Below are positions 9,095 through 17,961 of a stretch of 64,000 nucleotides of DNA, piece by piece. Each line of letters opens with the position of its first letter. The first letter of the stretch is position 1. The notes beneath the pieces were generated by a model that did not search any database, was not told where the DNA came from, and worked only from the letters and a program-made list of their open reading frames with translations. Location: positions 59,848-123,847 of the forward strand of contig NZ_JADPKA010000043.1 of the NCBI RefSeq assembly GCF_023073715.1, given 5' to 3'. Made by a program: the position numbers and the translations under genes. This stretch comes from Bradyrhizobium sp. 164. GTDB lineage: Bacteria; Pseudomonadota; Alphaproteobacteria; Rhizobiales; Xanthobacteraceae.

Positions 9095-9607
9095 ATGTTT
9101 GATCGCCGCATCCTGCTATCGACTGCCGCCGGGTTGTTCGGCCTTTCGGCCTTCCGCTGGCTGAGGGCATCGCCGGCCGAGGCTGGCGAGAAGGCCGCGG
9201 AAAAGTTCGAGATCGTGAAGACGGAGGCCGAATGGCGTGCCCAGCTCACGCCGCAGCAATATGAGATCCTGCGCAATCACGGCACCGAGCGGCCCGGCTC
9301 CAGCCCACTGCTCAAGGAGCATCGCAAGGGCATCTTCGCCTGCGCCGGCTGCGACCTGCCGTTGTTTAGCTCCGACACCAAGTTCGAGAGCGGCACCGGT
9401 TGGCCGAGCTTCTACCAGCCGATCGAGGGCAATGTCGGCAAGACCGAGGACCGTGCTTACGGCATGATCCGCACCGAAGTGCATTGCCGGCGCTGCGGCG
9501 GCCATCTCGGCCACGTCTTCGACGACGGTCCGAAGCCGACCGGACTGCGCTATTGCATCGATGGTTTCGGGCTGGTCTTCCATCCCGCGGCGGCGTCGGC
9601 GACGTGA
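9095..9607 (+). CDS. msrB: Peptide-methionine (R)-S-oxide reductase, exported
   Basis: 170-residue MsrB, which reduces methionine-R-sulfoxide in proteins. Zinc-site cysteine pairs are visible as CAGC and CRRC, the SGTGWPSF motif is present, and the catalytic cysteine is C154 in RYCID. The N-terminus ([16 protein letters not shown]) has a twin-arginine followed by a hydrophobic stretch, so export by Tat and a periplasmic role are likely. GGAG/GAGAATGAG precedes the ATG. A strong hairpin follows the stop. Confidence 0.92.
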   Translation: MFDRRILLSTAAGLFGLSAFRWLRASPAEAGEKAAEKFEIVKTEAEWRAQLTPQQYEILRNHGTERPGSSPLLKEHRKGIFACAGCDLPLFSSDTKFESGTGWPSFYQPIEGNVGKTEDRAYGMIRTEVHCRRCGGHLGHVFDDGPKPTGLRYCIDGFGLVFHPAAASAT

Positions 9608-9643
9608 AGTTTGATCCGGCAATTGTTGCCGGCCCGGCAATTG

Positions 9644-9667
9644 TGCCCCGGTCGTCCGACCGGGGCA
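9644..9667 (+). terminator. Hairpin after msrB
   Basis: Perfect 10-bp stem (TGCCCCGGTC / GACCGGGGCA) with a 4-base loop, followed by TGTTGATTT. It is likely the msrB transcript end and insulates the flgE promoter that starts 39 bases further on. Confidence 0.6.
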
Positions 9668-9705
9668 TGTTGATTTAAGTCGTTGATTTCCTGAAGATAC
9701 CCGCA

Positions 9706-9721
9706 TTGGCATAGCCTTTGC
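9706..9721 (+). promoter_or_regulatory. Sigma-54 (-24/-12) promoter of flgE
   Basis: TTGGCATAGCCTTTGC has the invariant GG (9708-9709), ten bases, then GC (9720-9721). The -24 half is TTGGCA and the -12 half TTTGC, very close to the TTGGCAC-N5-TTGC consensus. It lies about 65 bases upstream of the flgE ATG, which fits class III (hook) genes being RpoN-dependent in alphaproteobacteria. Confidence 0.85.
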
Positions 9722-9785
9722 GGCTGTCTCCTCCGACTGCGGCCAGGCTCGACCGGCCGCCGGGATCGGATTTGGAGACAAAGTT

Positions 9786-12047
9786 ATGGGTATCTTCGAT
9801 GCAATGAACACCTCGGTGGGTGGCCTGCAGGCGCAGTCGTTCGCGCTTCAGAACATTTCCGGCAACATCGCGAACTCATCGACCACCGGTTACAAGGGCA
9901 TCGGCACCAGCTTCGTCGATCTCATTCCCGACTCGTCCGTGCCGAGCAAGCAGGTCGCAGGCGGCGTGACGGCCAACGCCAAGGCCACCATCACGACGCA
10001 GGGAACGATCTCGTCGTCCACCGTCGCCACCAACATGGCGATCACCGGCGACGGTTTCTTCTCGATCCAGAAGGCGACCGGCGTCGTCGACAACGTACCG
10101 GTGTTCAGCGGCGTCACCTACTACACCAGGCGTGGCGACTTCCAGCTCAATGCCAACGGCAATCTGGTCAATGGCGCCGGTTATTACCTGATGGGCGTCA
10201 CGGTCGACCCGAAGACGGGCAATCCGCAGGGCAACGTGGCGACCGTCCTGCAATTCCAGAACAATTTCATTCCGGCGCAGGCGACCACCTCGATCCAGTA
10301 CGCCGCGAACCTGCCGACGCAGCCGAACACGGTGGCGAGCACGACGGCGGCGACGGGCACGCTGCTGGCGGCTGGTGGACTGAACCCATCCGACTTCGCC
10401 GCCAACCCGTTGCCCGTCGGCACACCGCCGGCACCCTATGCCAACGCAAAAGTTTCCGGCGCGGCGGCGACCGGCAACGTCCGCTCGCCCTACTCGTCGA
10501 CCACGGGCACGGGTACGGTTGCGCTTCAGAACAATTCGTCCGCCGTGGCTTCGACCACCACCTCCCTCGACAACACGGTAGGTACGCATCTCGCCTCTAG
10601 CATTCTCACCGCGCTGAGCGGCCAGACGCTGACCATTAACGGCAACACGGTCACCTTCAACGCCGGCACGACGGTCTCGACGGTCGGCAGCAACACCACG
10701 ATCGGTCTCGGTGCGGGCACGACGGCTACGGTGGCGGACATCCTGAACGCGATCCAGACCGCCGGCGGCGCCGGTGTCACGGCGTCGCTCTCCGCCAGCG
10801 GCAACATCGTGATCTCCAGCGGTACCGGTACCGACGTGGCGGTGGGCAGCGGTACGGCAGCCACCGCGCTCGGCATCAGCAGCGTGACGCGCGGCGGAAA
10901 CGTGCTGTCCTCGCCCGCGATCTCGGGCTCAACGGTGCTGAGCGGCACGGCGACCGCCGGCGGCGCGCAAGTGCTCTCGTCGGGTTTTTCCGCAGGCCCG
11001 CCCGCCGACACGATCACCGTCAACGGTCAGACGCTGACGTTCGTCGCCTCGGGTGCCTCGGGTCCGAACCAGATCAACATCACCGACAACATCACGACCC
11101 TGCTCGGCAAGATCGACGCACTCTCCGGCGGGTCGGGGTCGTCGGTGAGCAGCGGTGGCGTGATCACGCTGAATACCGGCACCGTCTCTAATCTCACAGT
11201 GTCGAGCTCGAACAGCGCGGCCTTTGCCGCGCTCGGCTTCACCTCGACCATCACCAAGAATCGCGACGGCGGCGGCACCGCCGGCACCGGCGGTGTGATC
11301 GGCAACGACATCGCCACCTTCACCAAGGAATCGATCAGCGGCGGTGCCGTGACCGCCTACAACGCCGCCGGCACGCCGGTGAATCTGCAATTGCGCTGGG
11401 CCAAGACGGACAGCGCTTCGCTGGGCGCGGGCCATTCCGATACCTGGAACCTGTTCTACCAGACCGACCCGAATGCGACCGGCACGACGGTCGGCTGGGT
11501 CAATACCGGCCAGGCCTTCACTTTTGCCTCGGACGGCTCGCTGACCTCGCCGAGCGGCTCGGGCATCACCATCAACAATGTCAGCGTGAGCGGCCAGTCG
11601 CTCGGCTCCGTCGCCTTCAACATCTCCTCGGGCGGGCTAACGCAATATGCCAGCACGAGCGGCGCGGTGACCATCAACACCATCACCCAGAACGGCTATT
11701 CCGCCGGTCAGCTCCGCTCGGTTGCCGTCAACAACAATGGCATCGTGGTCGGAACCTTCTCGAATGGCCAGAACCTCAACCTCGCTCAGGTCCAGCTGTC
11801 GCATTTCAACGGCACAAACTATCTGAAGGCGCTCGACGGCGGCGCTTATGCCGCGACTGAACAGTCGGGAGACGCCATCGATGGCGCTTCGGGCACCATC
11901 AGCGGCTCGTCGCTGGAGGGATCCAACACCGACATCGCCGACGAATTCACCAAGCTGATCGTGACCCAGCAGGCCTATTCGGCCAACACCAAGGTGATCA
12001 CGACCGCGAATTCGATGGTGCAGGACCTCTTGAACGTGTTGCGCTGA
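9786..12047 (+). CDS. flgE: Flagellar hook protein FlgE, long form
   Basis: 753 residues against about 400 in enterobacteria. The N-terminus has the rod/hook signature (FDAMNTSVGGLQAQ, then SGNIANSSTTGYKG), and the C-terminus has the matching SLEGSNTDIADEFTKLIVTQ plus the heptad-like KVITTANSMVQDLLNVL. The middle holds two beta-rich insertion modules, at about residues 276-366 and 400-495, each starting with a TLTINGNTVTF- or TITVNGQTLTFVASGASG-type strand (flagellin hook IN-like). The second is clearly related to a module in FlgL of the same operon. The gene builds the extracellular hook. A sigma-54 promoter precedes it; flgK and flgL follow with gaps of 34 and 21 bases. Confidence 0.95.
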   Translation: MGIFDAMNTSVGGLQAQSFALQNISGNIANSSTTGYKGIGTSFVDLIPDSSVPSKQVAGGVTANAKATITTQGTISSSTVATNMAITGDGFFSIQKATGVVDNVPVFSGVTYYTRRGDFQLNANGNLVNGAGYYLMGVTVDPKTGNPQGNVATVLQFQNNFIPAQATTSIQYAANLPTQPNTVASTTAATGTLLAAGGLNPSDFAANPLPVGTPPAPYANAKVSGAAATGNVRSPYSSTTGTGTVALQNNSSAVASTTTSLDNTVGTHLASSILTALSGQTLTINGNTVTFNAGTTVSTVGSNTTIGLGAGTTATVADILNAIQTAGGAGVTASLSASGNIVISSGTGTDVAVGSGTAATALGISSVTRGGNVLSSPAISGSTVLSGTATAGGAQVLSSGFSAGPPADTITVNGQTLTFVASGASGPNQINITDNITTLLGKIDALSGGSGSSVSSGGVITLNTGTVSNLTVSSSNSAAFAALGFTSTITKNRDGGGTAGTGGVIGNDIATFTKESISGGAVTAYNAAGTPVNLQLRWAKTDSASLGAGHSDTWNLFYQTDPNATGTTVGWVNTGQAFTFASDGSLTSPSGSGITINNVSVSGQSLGSVAFNISSGGLTQYASTSGAVTINTITQNGYSAGQLRSVAVNNNGIVVGTFSNGQNLNLAQVQLSHFNGTNYLKALDGGAYAATEQSGDAIDGASGTISGSSLEGSNTDIADEFTKLIVTQQAYSANTKVITTANSMVQDLLNVLR

Positions 12048-12081
12048 TCGGCGCGTAACGTAACCAAAGGCGGCTAGTAAC

Positions 12082-13965
12082 ATGGGTTTGAGTTCGGCCC
12101 TCGCCAGTGCGATGAGCGGTCTGCGTGCCAACCAGGCCGCGCTCTCGATCGTCTCCTCGAACGTCGCAAATTCGCAGACGCCGGGTTACGTCGTCCAGAC
12201 GCCGAACCAGATCGAGGTAACCACTGGCGACTTCGGCTCGACGGCGATGACCACCGGTGTCAGCCGCGAGCTCGACAGCTACGTGCTGAACCAGCTACGG
12301 ACCGAGACCGGTGGCAGCGGCTACGCCGACCAGATGGCCAACATCCTGAAGCAGCTTCAGAATGTCTATGGCACGCCCGGCAATTCCGGCACGCTCGAAA
12401 CTGCGCTGAACAATTTCACCACGGCGCTGCAGGCGCTGTCGACAAGCTCGGGCGCGTCGTCGGCGCAGACCGTGGCCCTCGGCGCGGCCCAGGCGCTGGC
12501 ACAGCAGCTCAATGTCACGACCAAAGGCATCCAGTCGCTGCGCTCCAACGTCGAGCAGGATCTGGGCACTTCGGCGCAAGCCGCCAACGCGGCAATGCAG
12601 CAGATCGCCGAGATCAACACCAGGCTCCAGGGCCTGTCGGCCAACGATCCCTCCGCCGCGACGCTGATGGATCAGCGCGACCAGGCCATCAACACGCTGT
12701 CGAAATTTGTCGACGTCCGCGTCACGACGGACGGCTCGAACCAGGCCAACATCTACACCACGACCGGGATTCAGCTCGTCGGCGCCGGGCTCGCCTCGGA
12801 ATTCTCCTTTGCGTCCGCGGGCGCGCTGTCGGCGACCTCGCTCTACAACATCGATCCGGCCAAGTCCGGCGTCGGCGCGTTCAACATCAAGCTGCCGAAC
12901 GGCTCGCAGGTCGACGTCGTCGCCAACAACGTGGTGTCTTCCGGCCAGATCGCGGCTGACCTGAAGCTGCGCGACCAGACGTTGGTGCAGGCGCAGAACC
13001 AGATCGACCAGCTCGCCGCCACGATGTCGAGCGCGCTGTCCGACAAGACCACGGCCGGCAGCACGGTCTCCGGTCCGCCGGCCGGATTCGATCTCGACCT
13101 CGCCGGTGCGGCGCCGGGCAACACCGTCAACATCACCTACACGGACACGACCACCAACACGCAGCGCCAGATCACGCTGGTCAACGTGACCGATCCGGCC
13201 GCGTTGCCGTTGCAGAACGCGACGAATGCCAACCCGATGCGGATCGGCATCAACTTCGCCGGCGGCATGGGCGCGATCGCCTCTGCGCTCAACACCGCGC
13301 TATCAGGCACGCATCTGTCGTTCGCCGCCGCCCCGTCGCCGGCGACGGCCACGACGCTGCGGGTAGCCGACGACAACACCGGCCTTGCCAAGGTCAATTC
13401 GGCCTCGACCACCAAGACGATCTCGACGCTGACCTCGGGCAACCCGCAACTGCCGCTGTTCACCGACGGCGGCCAGGCGCTCTACACCGGCGCGATCACC
13501 GCGTCGGGTTCGCAGATGACCGGCCTTGCCGGACGCATCGCCGTGAACACGCAGCTGGTTTCCGATCCGACCCGGCTGTCGGTCTACAACACCTCGCCGG
13601 TGACGTCCGCGGGCGACACCACGCGTTCGGACTATCTCTATTCCCAGCTCACCAATGCCGTGTTCTCCTATTCGCCGCAGAGCGGGCTCGGCTCGGCGAG
13701 CCAGCCCTTCACCGGCAGCGTTTCGAACTACCTCCAGCAGTTCCTGAGCGTGCAGGCCAATGCCGCGACCCAGGCGACCCAGCTCCAGCAGGGCCAGAGC
13801 GTCGTGGTCTCGACGCTCCAGGCCAAGTTCAACTCGACCTCCAGCGTCAACCTGGACTCGGAGATGTCGAACCTGATCCAGCTTCAGAATGCCTATGCCG
13901 CCAACGCCCACGTCATGTCGGTGGTGCAGAGCATGATGAACACGTTGCTCCAGGCTCAAGGGTAA
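12082..13965 (+). CDS. flgK: Flagellar hook-associated protein 1, FlgK
   Basis: 627-residue HAP1 that joins hook to filament. The N-terminus (SSALASAMSGLRANQAALSI, then SSNVANSQTPGYV) is the FlgK rod-type motif. The C-terminus has SSVNLDSEMSNLIQLQNAY and ends in a helical zipper (SVVQSMMNTLLQ). Helical residues ~90-210 (LKQLQNVYGTPGNS, a typical FlgK stretch) follow the D0 region. It is the second gene of the flgE-flgK-flgL operon. Confidence 0.95.
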   Translation: MGLSSALASAMSGLRANQAALSIVSSNVANSQTPGYVVQTPNQIEVTTGDFGSTAMTTGVSRELDSYVLNQLRTETGGSGYADQMANILKQLQNVYGTPGNSGTLETALNNFTTALQALSTSSGASSAQTVALGAAQALAQQLNVTTKGIQSLRSNVEQDLGTSAQAANAAMQQIAEINTRLQGLSANDPSAATLMDQRDQAINTLSKFVDVRVTTDGSNQANIYTTTGIQLVGAGLASEFSFASAGALSATSLYNIDPAKSGVGAFNIKLPNGSQVDVVANNVVSSGQIAADLKLRDQTLVQAQNQIDQLAATMSSALSDKTTAGSTVSGPPAGFDLDLAGAAPGNTVNITYTDTTTNTQRQITLVNVTDPAALPLQNATNANPMRIGINFAGGMGAIASALNTALSGTHLSFAAAPSPATATTLRVADDNTGLAKVNSASTTKTISTLTSGNPQLPLFTDGGQALYTGAITASGSQMTGLAGRIAVNTQLVSDPTRLSVYNTSPVTSAGDTTRSDYLYSQLTNAVFSYSPQSGLGSASQPFTGSVSNYLQQFLSVQANAATQATQLQQGQSVVVSTLQAKFNSTSSVNLDSEMSNLIQLQNAYAANAHVMSVVQSMMNTLLQAQG

Positions 13966-13986
13966 CAAGTAACAGGGCTCTGAAAC

Positions 13987-15870
13987 ATGTCGATCAGCAG
14001 CATCAACTACTCGTCGTCGGTTCTGGGCTCGCAGATCCGCAACATCAATCAGCAGCTCACCGATCTGTCGACGCAGCTTTCGACCGGCAAGCTGTCGCAG
14101 AACTATTCCGGCATGGGCACCAACGAGGGTTTTGCGATCGCCGGGCGCGCGCAGCTCTCCAACATCGCCGCCTATACCGACACGATCACCAACGTCAATG
14201 TCAGCATCAACCTCGCCAATACCGCCCTGCAGTCGCTGACGAAGATCCGCAGCACGGTGCAGACGGGCTCGGCCTCTACCGCGCAGGATCTCAACGTCAA
14301 CGGCCAGACGGTCGCGCAGAACACCGCGGCCGCCCAGTTCGGCTCGATGGTCGGCGTTCTCAACACGCAGACCGGCAGCCGCTATCTGTTCTCCGGAACG
14401 GCCGTCAACACCCAATCGGTCGCCGATGCCGGCGACATCATCAACGGCACCACGACGCAGGCGGGGTTCAAGACCGTCATGGCGGAGCGCCAAGCCGCCG
14501 ACCTCGGCGCCAACGGCATGGGCCGTCTGGTGCAGACGCAGCCGACGCTGAGCTCGGTGCAAGTCGCGGAAGACGCCGCCGGGTCACCGTTCGGGCTCAA
14601 GATCAAGTCGGTCTCCTCGACGTTGACCGGTGCGACCGTCACCGGCCCGAGCGGCTCGCCGGTGTCGTTCTCGGTCGATCTCAACGGCGTCAACCCGAAC
14701 AACGGCGACAAGCTGAGCGTCCAGTTCACGCTGCCGGACGGCACGATCGAGCAGATCGACCTGACCGCCTCGACGGCGACGCCGACCCCGCTCGGCAGCT
14801 TCGCGATCGATGCGAGCGTCCCCGTCAACCCGAACAACACGGCCGCGAACCTCAACACGGCGCTGAACACCGCGATCACCAAGCTCGCCAACACCTCGCT
14901 GGTGGCGGCATCCGCGGTCGTCGCCGGCGACAACTTCTTCAACAGCGCGAGCTCTGCAATCGGCGCGCCCGTCAACAACCAGGCGACGCCGCCGGCCCCT
15001 GTCTCCGGCGCGACGGCACTGTCCGGCGCGAGCCCCTCGGACTCGATCTCGCCGGGCTTCGTCGCCGGCGACACCATCACCATCAACGGCACCACGCTGA
15101 CCTTCGTCGCTTCCGGCGCGTCCGGCAACCAGCTCAACGTCACCGATAGCATCCAGACCCTCTTGAGCAGGATTGACCAGATCACGGGGACGTCGAAGCC
15201 CTCGACCGTCCATGGCGGCTCGATCACGATCAACACGGACGATGCGGCGAGCCTCAGCATCACGAGCTCGAATACGGGCGCGCTGAGTTCGCTCGGTTTC
15301 AGTTCGACGCCCGTGACCGCCACGCAACCGCCACTGCGCGTCGGCTCGTCGCCGGCGAGTTCGGCAACCACGCTGGTGAACGGCTCGGCCAATACAGTGA
15401 AATGGTACTTGGGCAATGACGGGCCGGGTTCGCCGCGCTCGACCGCGATGGCGCGGGTCGACGATGCCGTGACGGTGCAATATGGCGCCCAGGCGAATGA
15501 GGATGCGATCCGCCGGCAATTGCAGGCGATCGCGGTGTTCGGGACCTTCTCGACCTCGCCGACCGGCCAATATTCGGGCGGGCAGGTTTCCGCGCTGAGC
15601 CTGCGGGTGACGCAGGCGCTGACCCAGCAGCCCGGGCAGCAGCGCATCGAGGACATCCAGACCGACATCGCGATGGCCCAGAACACGATGAAGGATGCGT
15701 CCACGCGCCAGACCCAGGCCAAGGCGCAGCTCCAGACCATCATCGACCAAGCGGAATCGGCCTCGCCGGACCAGGTCGCGAGCGAGATCCTGGCGCTGCA
15801 GAATGCGCTCCAGGCGTCCTACCAGGTGACCTCGAGCCTGGCGCAGCTCTCGCTCGTCAAGTTCCTGTAA
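13987..15870 (+). CDS. flgL: Flagellar hook-associated protein 3, FlgL, long form
   Basis: 627 residues; FlgL is normally about 300-350. The flagellin-like D0/D1 N-terminus (ISSINYSSSVLGSQIRNINQ, LSTQLSTGKLSQNYSG) and C-terminus (IATQ-like helices ending AQLSLVKFL) are kept. The extra length is a beta-rich middle including residues ~356-447, which begins GDTITINGTTLTFVASGASG and is closely similar to the second module of FlgE. It ends the hook operon; the stop is 71 bases before the glycosyltransferase gene, with a CtrA box between. Confidence 0.93.
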   Translation: MSISSINYSSSVLGSQIRNINQQLTDLSTQLSTGKLSQNYSGMGTNEGFAIAGRAQLSNIAAYTDTITNVNVSINLANTALQSLTKIRSTVQTGSASTAQDLNVNGQTVAQNTAAAQFGSMVGVLNTQTGSRYLFSGTAVNTQSVADAGDIINGTTTQAGFKTVMAERQAADLGANGMGRLVQTQPTLSSVQVAEDAAGSPFGLKIKSVSSTLTGATVTGPSGSPVSFSVDLNGVNPNNGDKLSVQFTLPDGTIEQIDLTASTATPTPLGSFAIDASVPVNPNNTAANLNTALNTAITKLANTSLVAASAVVAGDNFFNSASSAIGAPVNNQATPPAPVSGATALSGASPSDSISPGFVAGDTITINGTTLTFVASGASGNQLNVTDSIQTLLSRIDQITGTSKPSTVHGGSITINTDDAASLSITSSNTGALSSLGFSSTPVTATQPPLRVGSSPASSATTLVNGSANTVKWYLGNDGPGSPRSTAMARVDDAVTVQYGAQANEDAIRRQLQAIAVFGTFSTSPTGQYSGGQVSALSLRVTQALTQQPGQQRIEDIQTDIAMAQNTMKDASTRQTQAKAQLQTIIDQAESASPDQVASEILALQNALQASYQVTSSLAQLSLVKFL

Positions 15871-15877
15871 GGACGCG

Positions 15878-15892
15878 TTAAGGCGCCGTTAA
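15878..15892. promoter_or_regulatory. CtrA box upstream of the glycosyltransferase operon
   Basis: TTAAGGCGCCGTTAA is an exact TTAA-N7-TTAA match and is followed by CCAT, giving the TTAACCAT half site seen at other flagellar promoters in this window. It starts 7 bases after the flgL stop and lies 50 bases upstream of the next ATG, so it suggests a separate, CtrA-controlled transcript for the three downstream genes. Confidence 0.65.
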
Positions 15893-15941
15893 CCATGCCT
15901 CTTTACCTCTTGGTGAGGACTGGAGCGGGGCGGAGCTGGGG

Positions 15942-16727
15942 ATGCCGGACAAGATACAACTGGTGGTGGCGACACCATGCTTCGGCGGGCAGGTGTCGAG
16001 CATCTATGCGAGCTCGATCTTCGCGCTCCAGCGCGCCGTGCACGGCATGTCCAATCTCGAGCTCAAGGTGCACTTGCGCGACGGCGACGCGCTGATCACG
16101 CGCGCGCGGGCCAATCTGGTCGCACTGTTCCTGGACGATCCCAAGGTGACGCATTTCCTGTTCATCGATGCCGACATCGGCTTCAAGCCGGAGCAGGTGT
16201 TCCGGCTGATCGAATGCGGCGCCGACGTCGTCGCCGGCTGCTATCCGATCAAGCGGGTCAACTGGGACAAGGCGAAGCGTGCGATTGAGGCCGGCCGCGC
16301 TGACGTGCCGGCGGCCGCGCTCGATTACGTGCTGGAGATCGAGGATCCCGAGCGCATCGTGGTCGTCAACGGCTTCACCCGCGTGCGCTATGCCGGCACC
16401 GGCTTCCTGATGATCCGGCGCCACGTGCTGGAAGCGATGTGCCGCCACCCCGACTACGCCAACTTGCAATTCTTCCGCGAGCATTCGCAGGATACGCTGG
16501 CGGCGAGCCGCAACCGGTTCGCGCTGTTCGAATGCATGATCGATCCAGCGACCGGAACGTATCTTTCCGAGGACTTCGCCTTCTGCAAGCGCTGGACCGA
16601 CATCGGCGGCGAGATCTGGGCCGACATCCAGAGTTCGCTCGATCACGTCGGACCGTCGGTGTTCCACGGCGATATCGCCTCGCAATTCGCGCCGGCGCCC
16701 GCAGCGGCGGCGGCCGATGCGGCGTGA
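15942..16727 (+). CDS. Glycosyltransferase-like protein in flagellar locus
   Basis: 261 residues with a GT-A type nucleotide-sugar fold pattern. The N-terminal strand IQLVVATPCFGGQV is followed by an arginine-rich helix, ALITRARANLVALFL, and the metal-binding FIDADIGF motif (D76 and D78). The RARN-to-DAD spacing recalls the Anp1/GT62 and GT2 families. The C-terminus is alanine-rich. The sugar donor and acceptor are unknown. Its place directly after flgL, and just before an ATP-grasp gene it overlaps by 11 bases, suggests a role in modifying flagellin or another surface component, which is inference. Confidence 0.78.
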   Translation: MPDKIQLVVATPCFGGQVSSIYASSIFALQRAVHGMSNLELKVHLRDGDALITRARANLVALFLDDPKVTHFLFIDADIGFKPEQVFRLIECGADVVAGCYPIKRVNWDKAKRAIEAGRADVPAAALDYVLEIEDPERIVVVNGFTRVRYAGTGFLMIRRHVLEAMCRHPDYANLQFFREHSQDTLAASRNRFALFECMIDPATGTYLSEDFAFCKRWTDIGGEIWADIQSSLDHVGPSVFHGDIASQFAPAPAAAAADAA

Positions 16728-17961
16728 GCCTTTCGGGATGAGCGCCGGCGCGTACGCCGACCGCATCGGCTTTGCGCAGCTGACGCGCCAGGCTTTCGAA
16801 GGCGTCGATTTGCAGCCGTTGCGCGACCAGCTCGTGGCCCGGATCAGAGAGGGGACGGCACAGGCGGGCGAAGGCCTGGATCTGTCGCTGATCGTCCAGC
16901 TCCTTGGCGACAAGGAGGCGGGGCTTGCGATCCAGTCGGAGGTGCTGACCTTCCATCAGTTATTTCGTACGCCCAGCGCTGCCCCGAAGCCGGGCTTGCG
17001 CGTACTCGCGCTTGCAGCCGACATCGACATGGGCGGCAACACGCCGATCGACTTCCTACTCGAAGGGTCCGACATCGAGCTGTTGACCCTCTACGTGGTC
17101 AAGGGCGTCGGTCTGCCGGAGAACTTGCCCGAGCACGACGTCTCCATCGTGGTTGCGTCCGACTCCGAGGAATGCCGGGACGCGCTCGCGCTGATCGAGA
17201 AGGCCGCGCCACACTGGCCGCGGCCGCTGCTCAATCGCCCCGATCTCATCGGCAACCTCGATCGCGACAAGCTGTACCGGCTGCTGACGGGTGTGCCCGG
17301 CCTTGACATTCCGGCGACCGTCCACGCCACGCGCGCGCAATTGTCGGAGCTCGCGCTGGGGCGGATCGCCTGCGATTCCATCGCGGAAGAATTGCACTTT
17401 CCGATGATCGCGCGACCGCGCGGCTCGCATGCCGGCGTCGGGCTCGCGAAGGTCGCTGATGCGGCAGCGCTCTCGGCCTATCTTGCCGAACGGAAGGATG
17501 AGGACTTCTTCGTCGCACGCTTCGTCGACTATGTCAGTCCCGACGGGCTCTATCGCAAATATCGCCTCGCCATGGTCGACGGCAAGCCTTACGCTTGCCA
17601 CATGGCGATCGCCGATCGCTGGGACATCTGGTATCTCAACGCCTACATGGCATTCAGCGAGGAGAAGCGGGCCGAGGAGGCCGTCTTCATGCTCGGCTTC
17701 GACCACACCTTCGCGGTGCGCCACAGGAGCGCGCTCGAGGAGATGAGCAGACGCGTCGGGCTCGACTATTTCATCGTCGATTGCGCCGAGAACCAGGACC
17801 GTGAGCTCCTGGTCTTCGAAGCCGACAACACCGCTGTCGTGCACAACATGGATTCCCCGGTCGTGTTTCCGTACAAGCCGCCGCAGATGCGCAAGATATT
17901 TGCGGCGTTCACGGCGATGCTGTCGCGGCATGCGCGCGCGGGCAAGGAGAGCGCAGCATGA
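16717..17961 (+). CDS. ATP-grasp (RimK-like) ligase in flagellar locus
   Basis: 414 residues. The N-terminal ~80 residues are helical. A Rossmann-like pre-ATP-grasp region follows (LRVLALAADIDMGGNTPIDF). The ATP-grasp core has PMIARPRGSHAGVGLAK (about 229-245) as its glycine-rich loop, and the metal-binding acidic/Asn pair is seen in FEADNTAVVHN (E368, N371). Such enzymes join a carboxylate to an amine using ATP. Its substrates are not apparent. The start at 16717 overlaps the glycosyltransferase stop; 16738 (MSAGAY) is an alternative. Its stop overlaps the next start as ATGA, so translation is coupled. Confidence 0.8.
   Translation: MRREPFGMSAGAYADRIGFAQLTRQAFEGVDLQPLRDQLVARIREGTAQAGEGLDLSLIVQLLGDKEAGLAIQSEVLTFHQLFRTPSAAPKPGLRVLALAADIDMGGNTPIDFLLEGSDIELLTLYVVKGVGLPENLPEHDVSIVVASDSEECRDALALIEKAAPHWPRPLLNRPDLIGNLDRDKLYRLLTGVPGLDIPATVHATRAQLSELALGRIACDSIAEELHFPMIARPRGSHAGVGLAKVADAAALSAYLAERKDEDFFVARFVDYVSPDGLYRKYRLAMVDGKPYACHMAIADRWDIWYLNAYMAFSEEKRAEEAVFMLGFDHTFAVRHRSALEEMSRRVGLDYFIVDCAENQDRELLVFEADNTAVVHNMDSPVVFPYKPPQMRKIFAAFTAMLSRHARAGKESAA

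Noticed and set aside
14382..15743. Minus-strand frame of 453 residues opposite flgL
   Set aside because: Shadow of flgL; another one overlaps it in a further frame, and neither has domain features.
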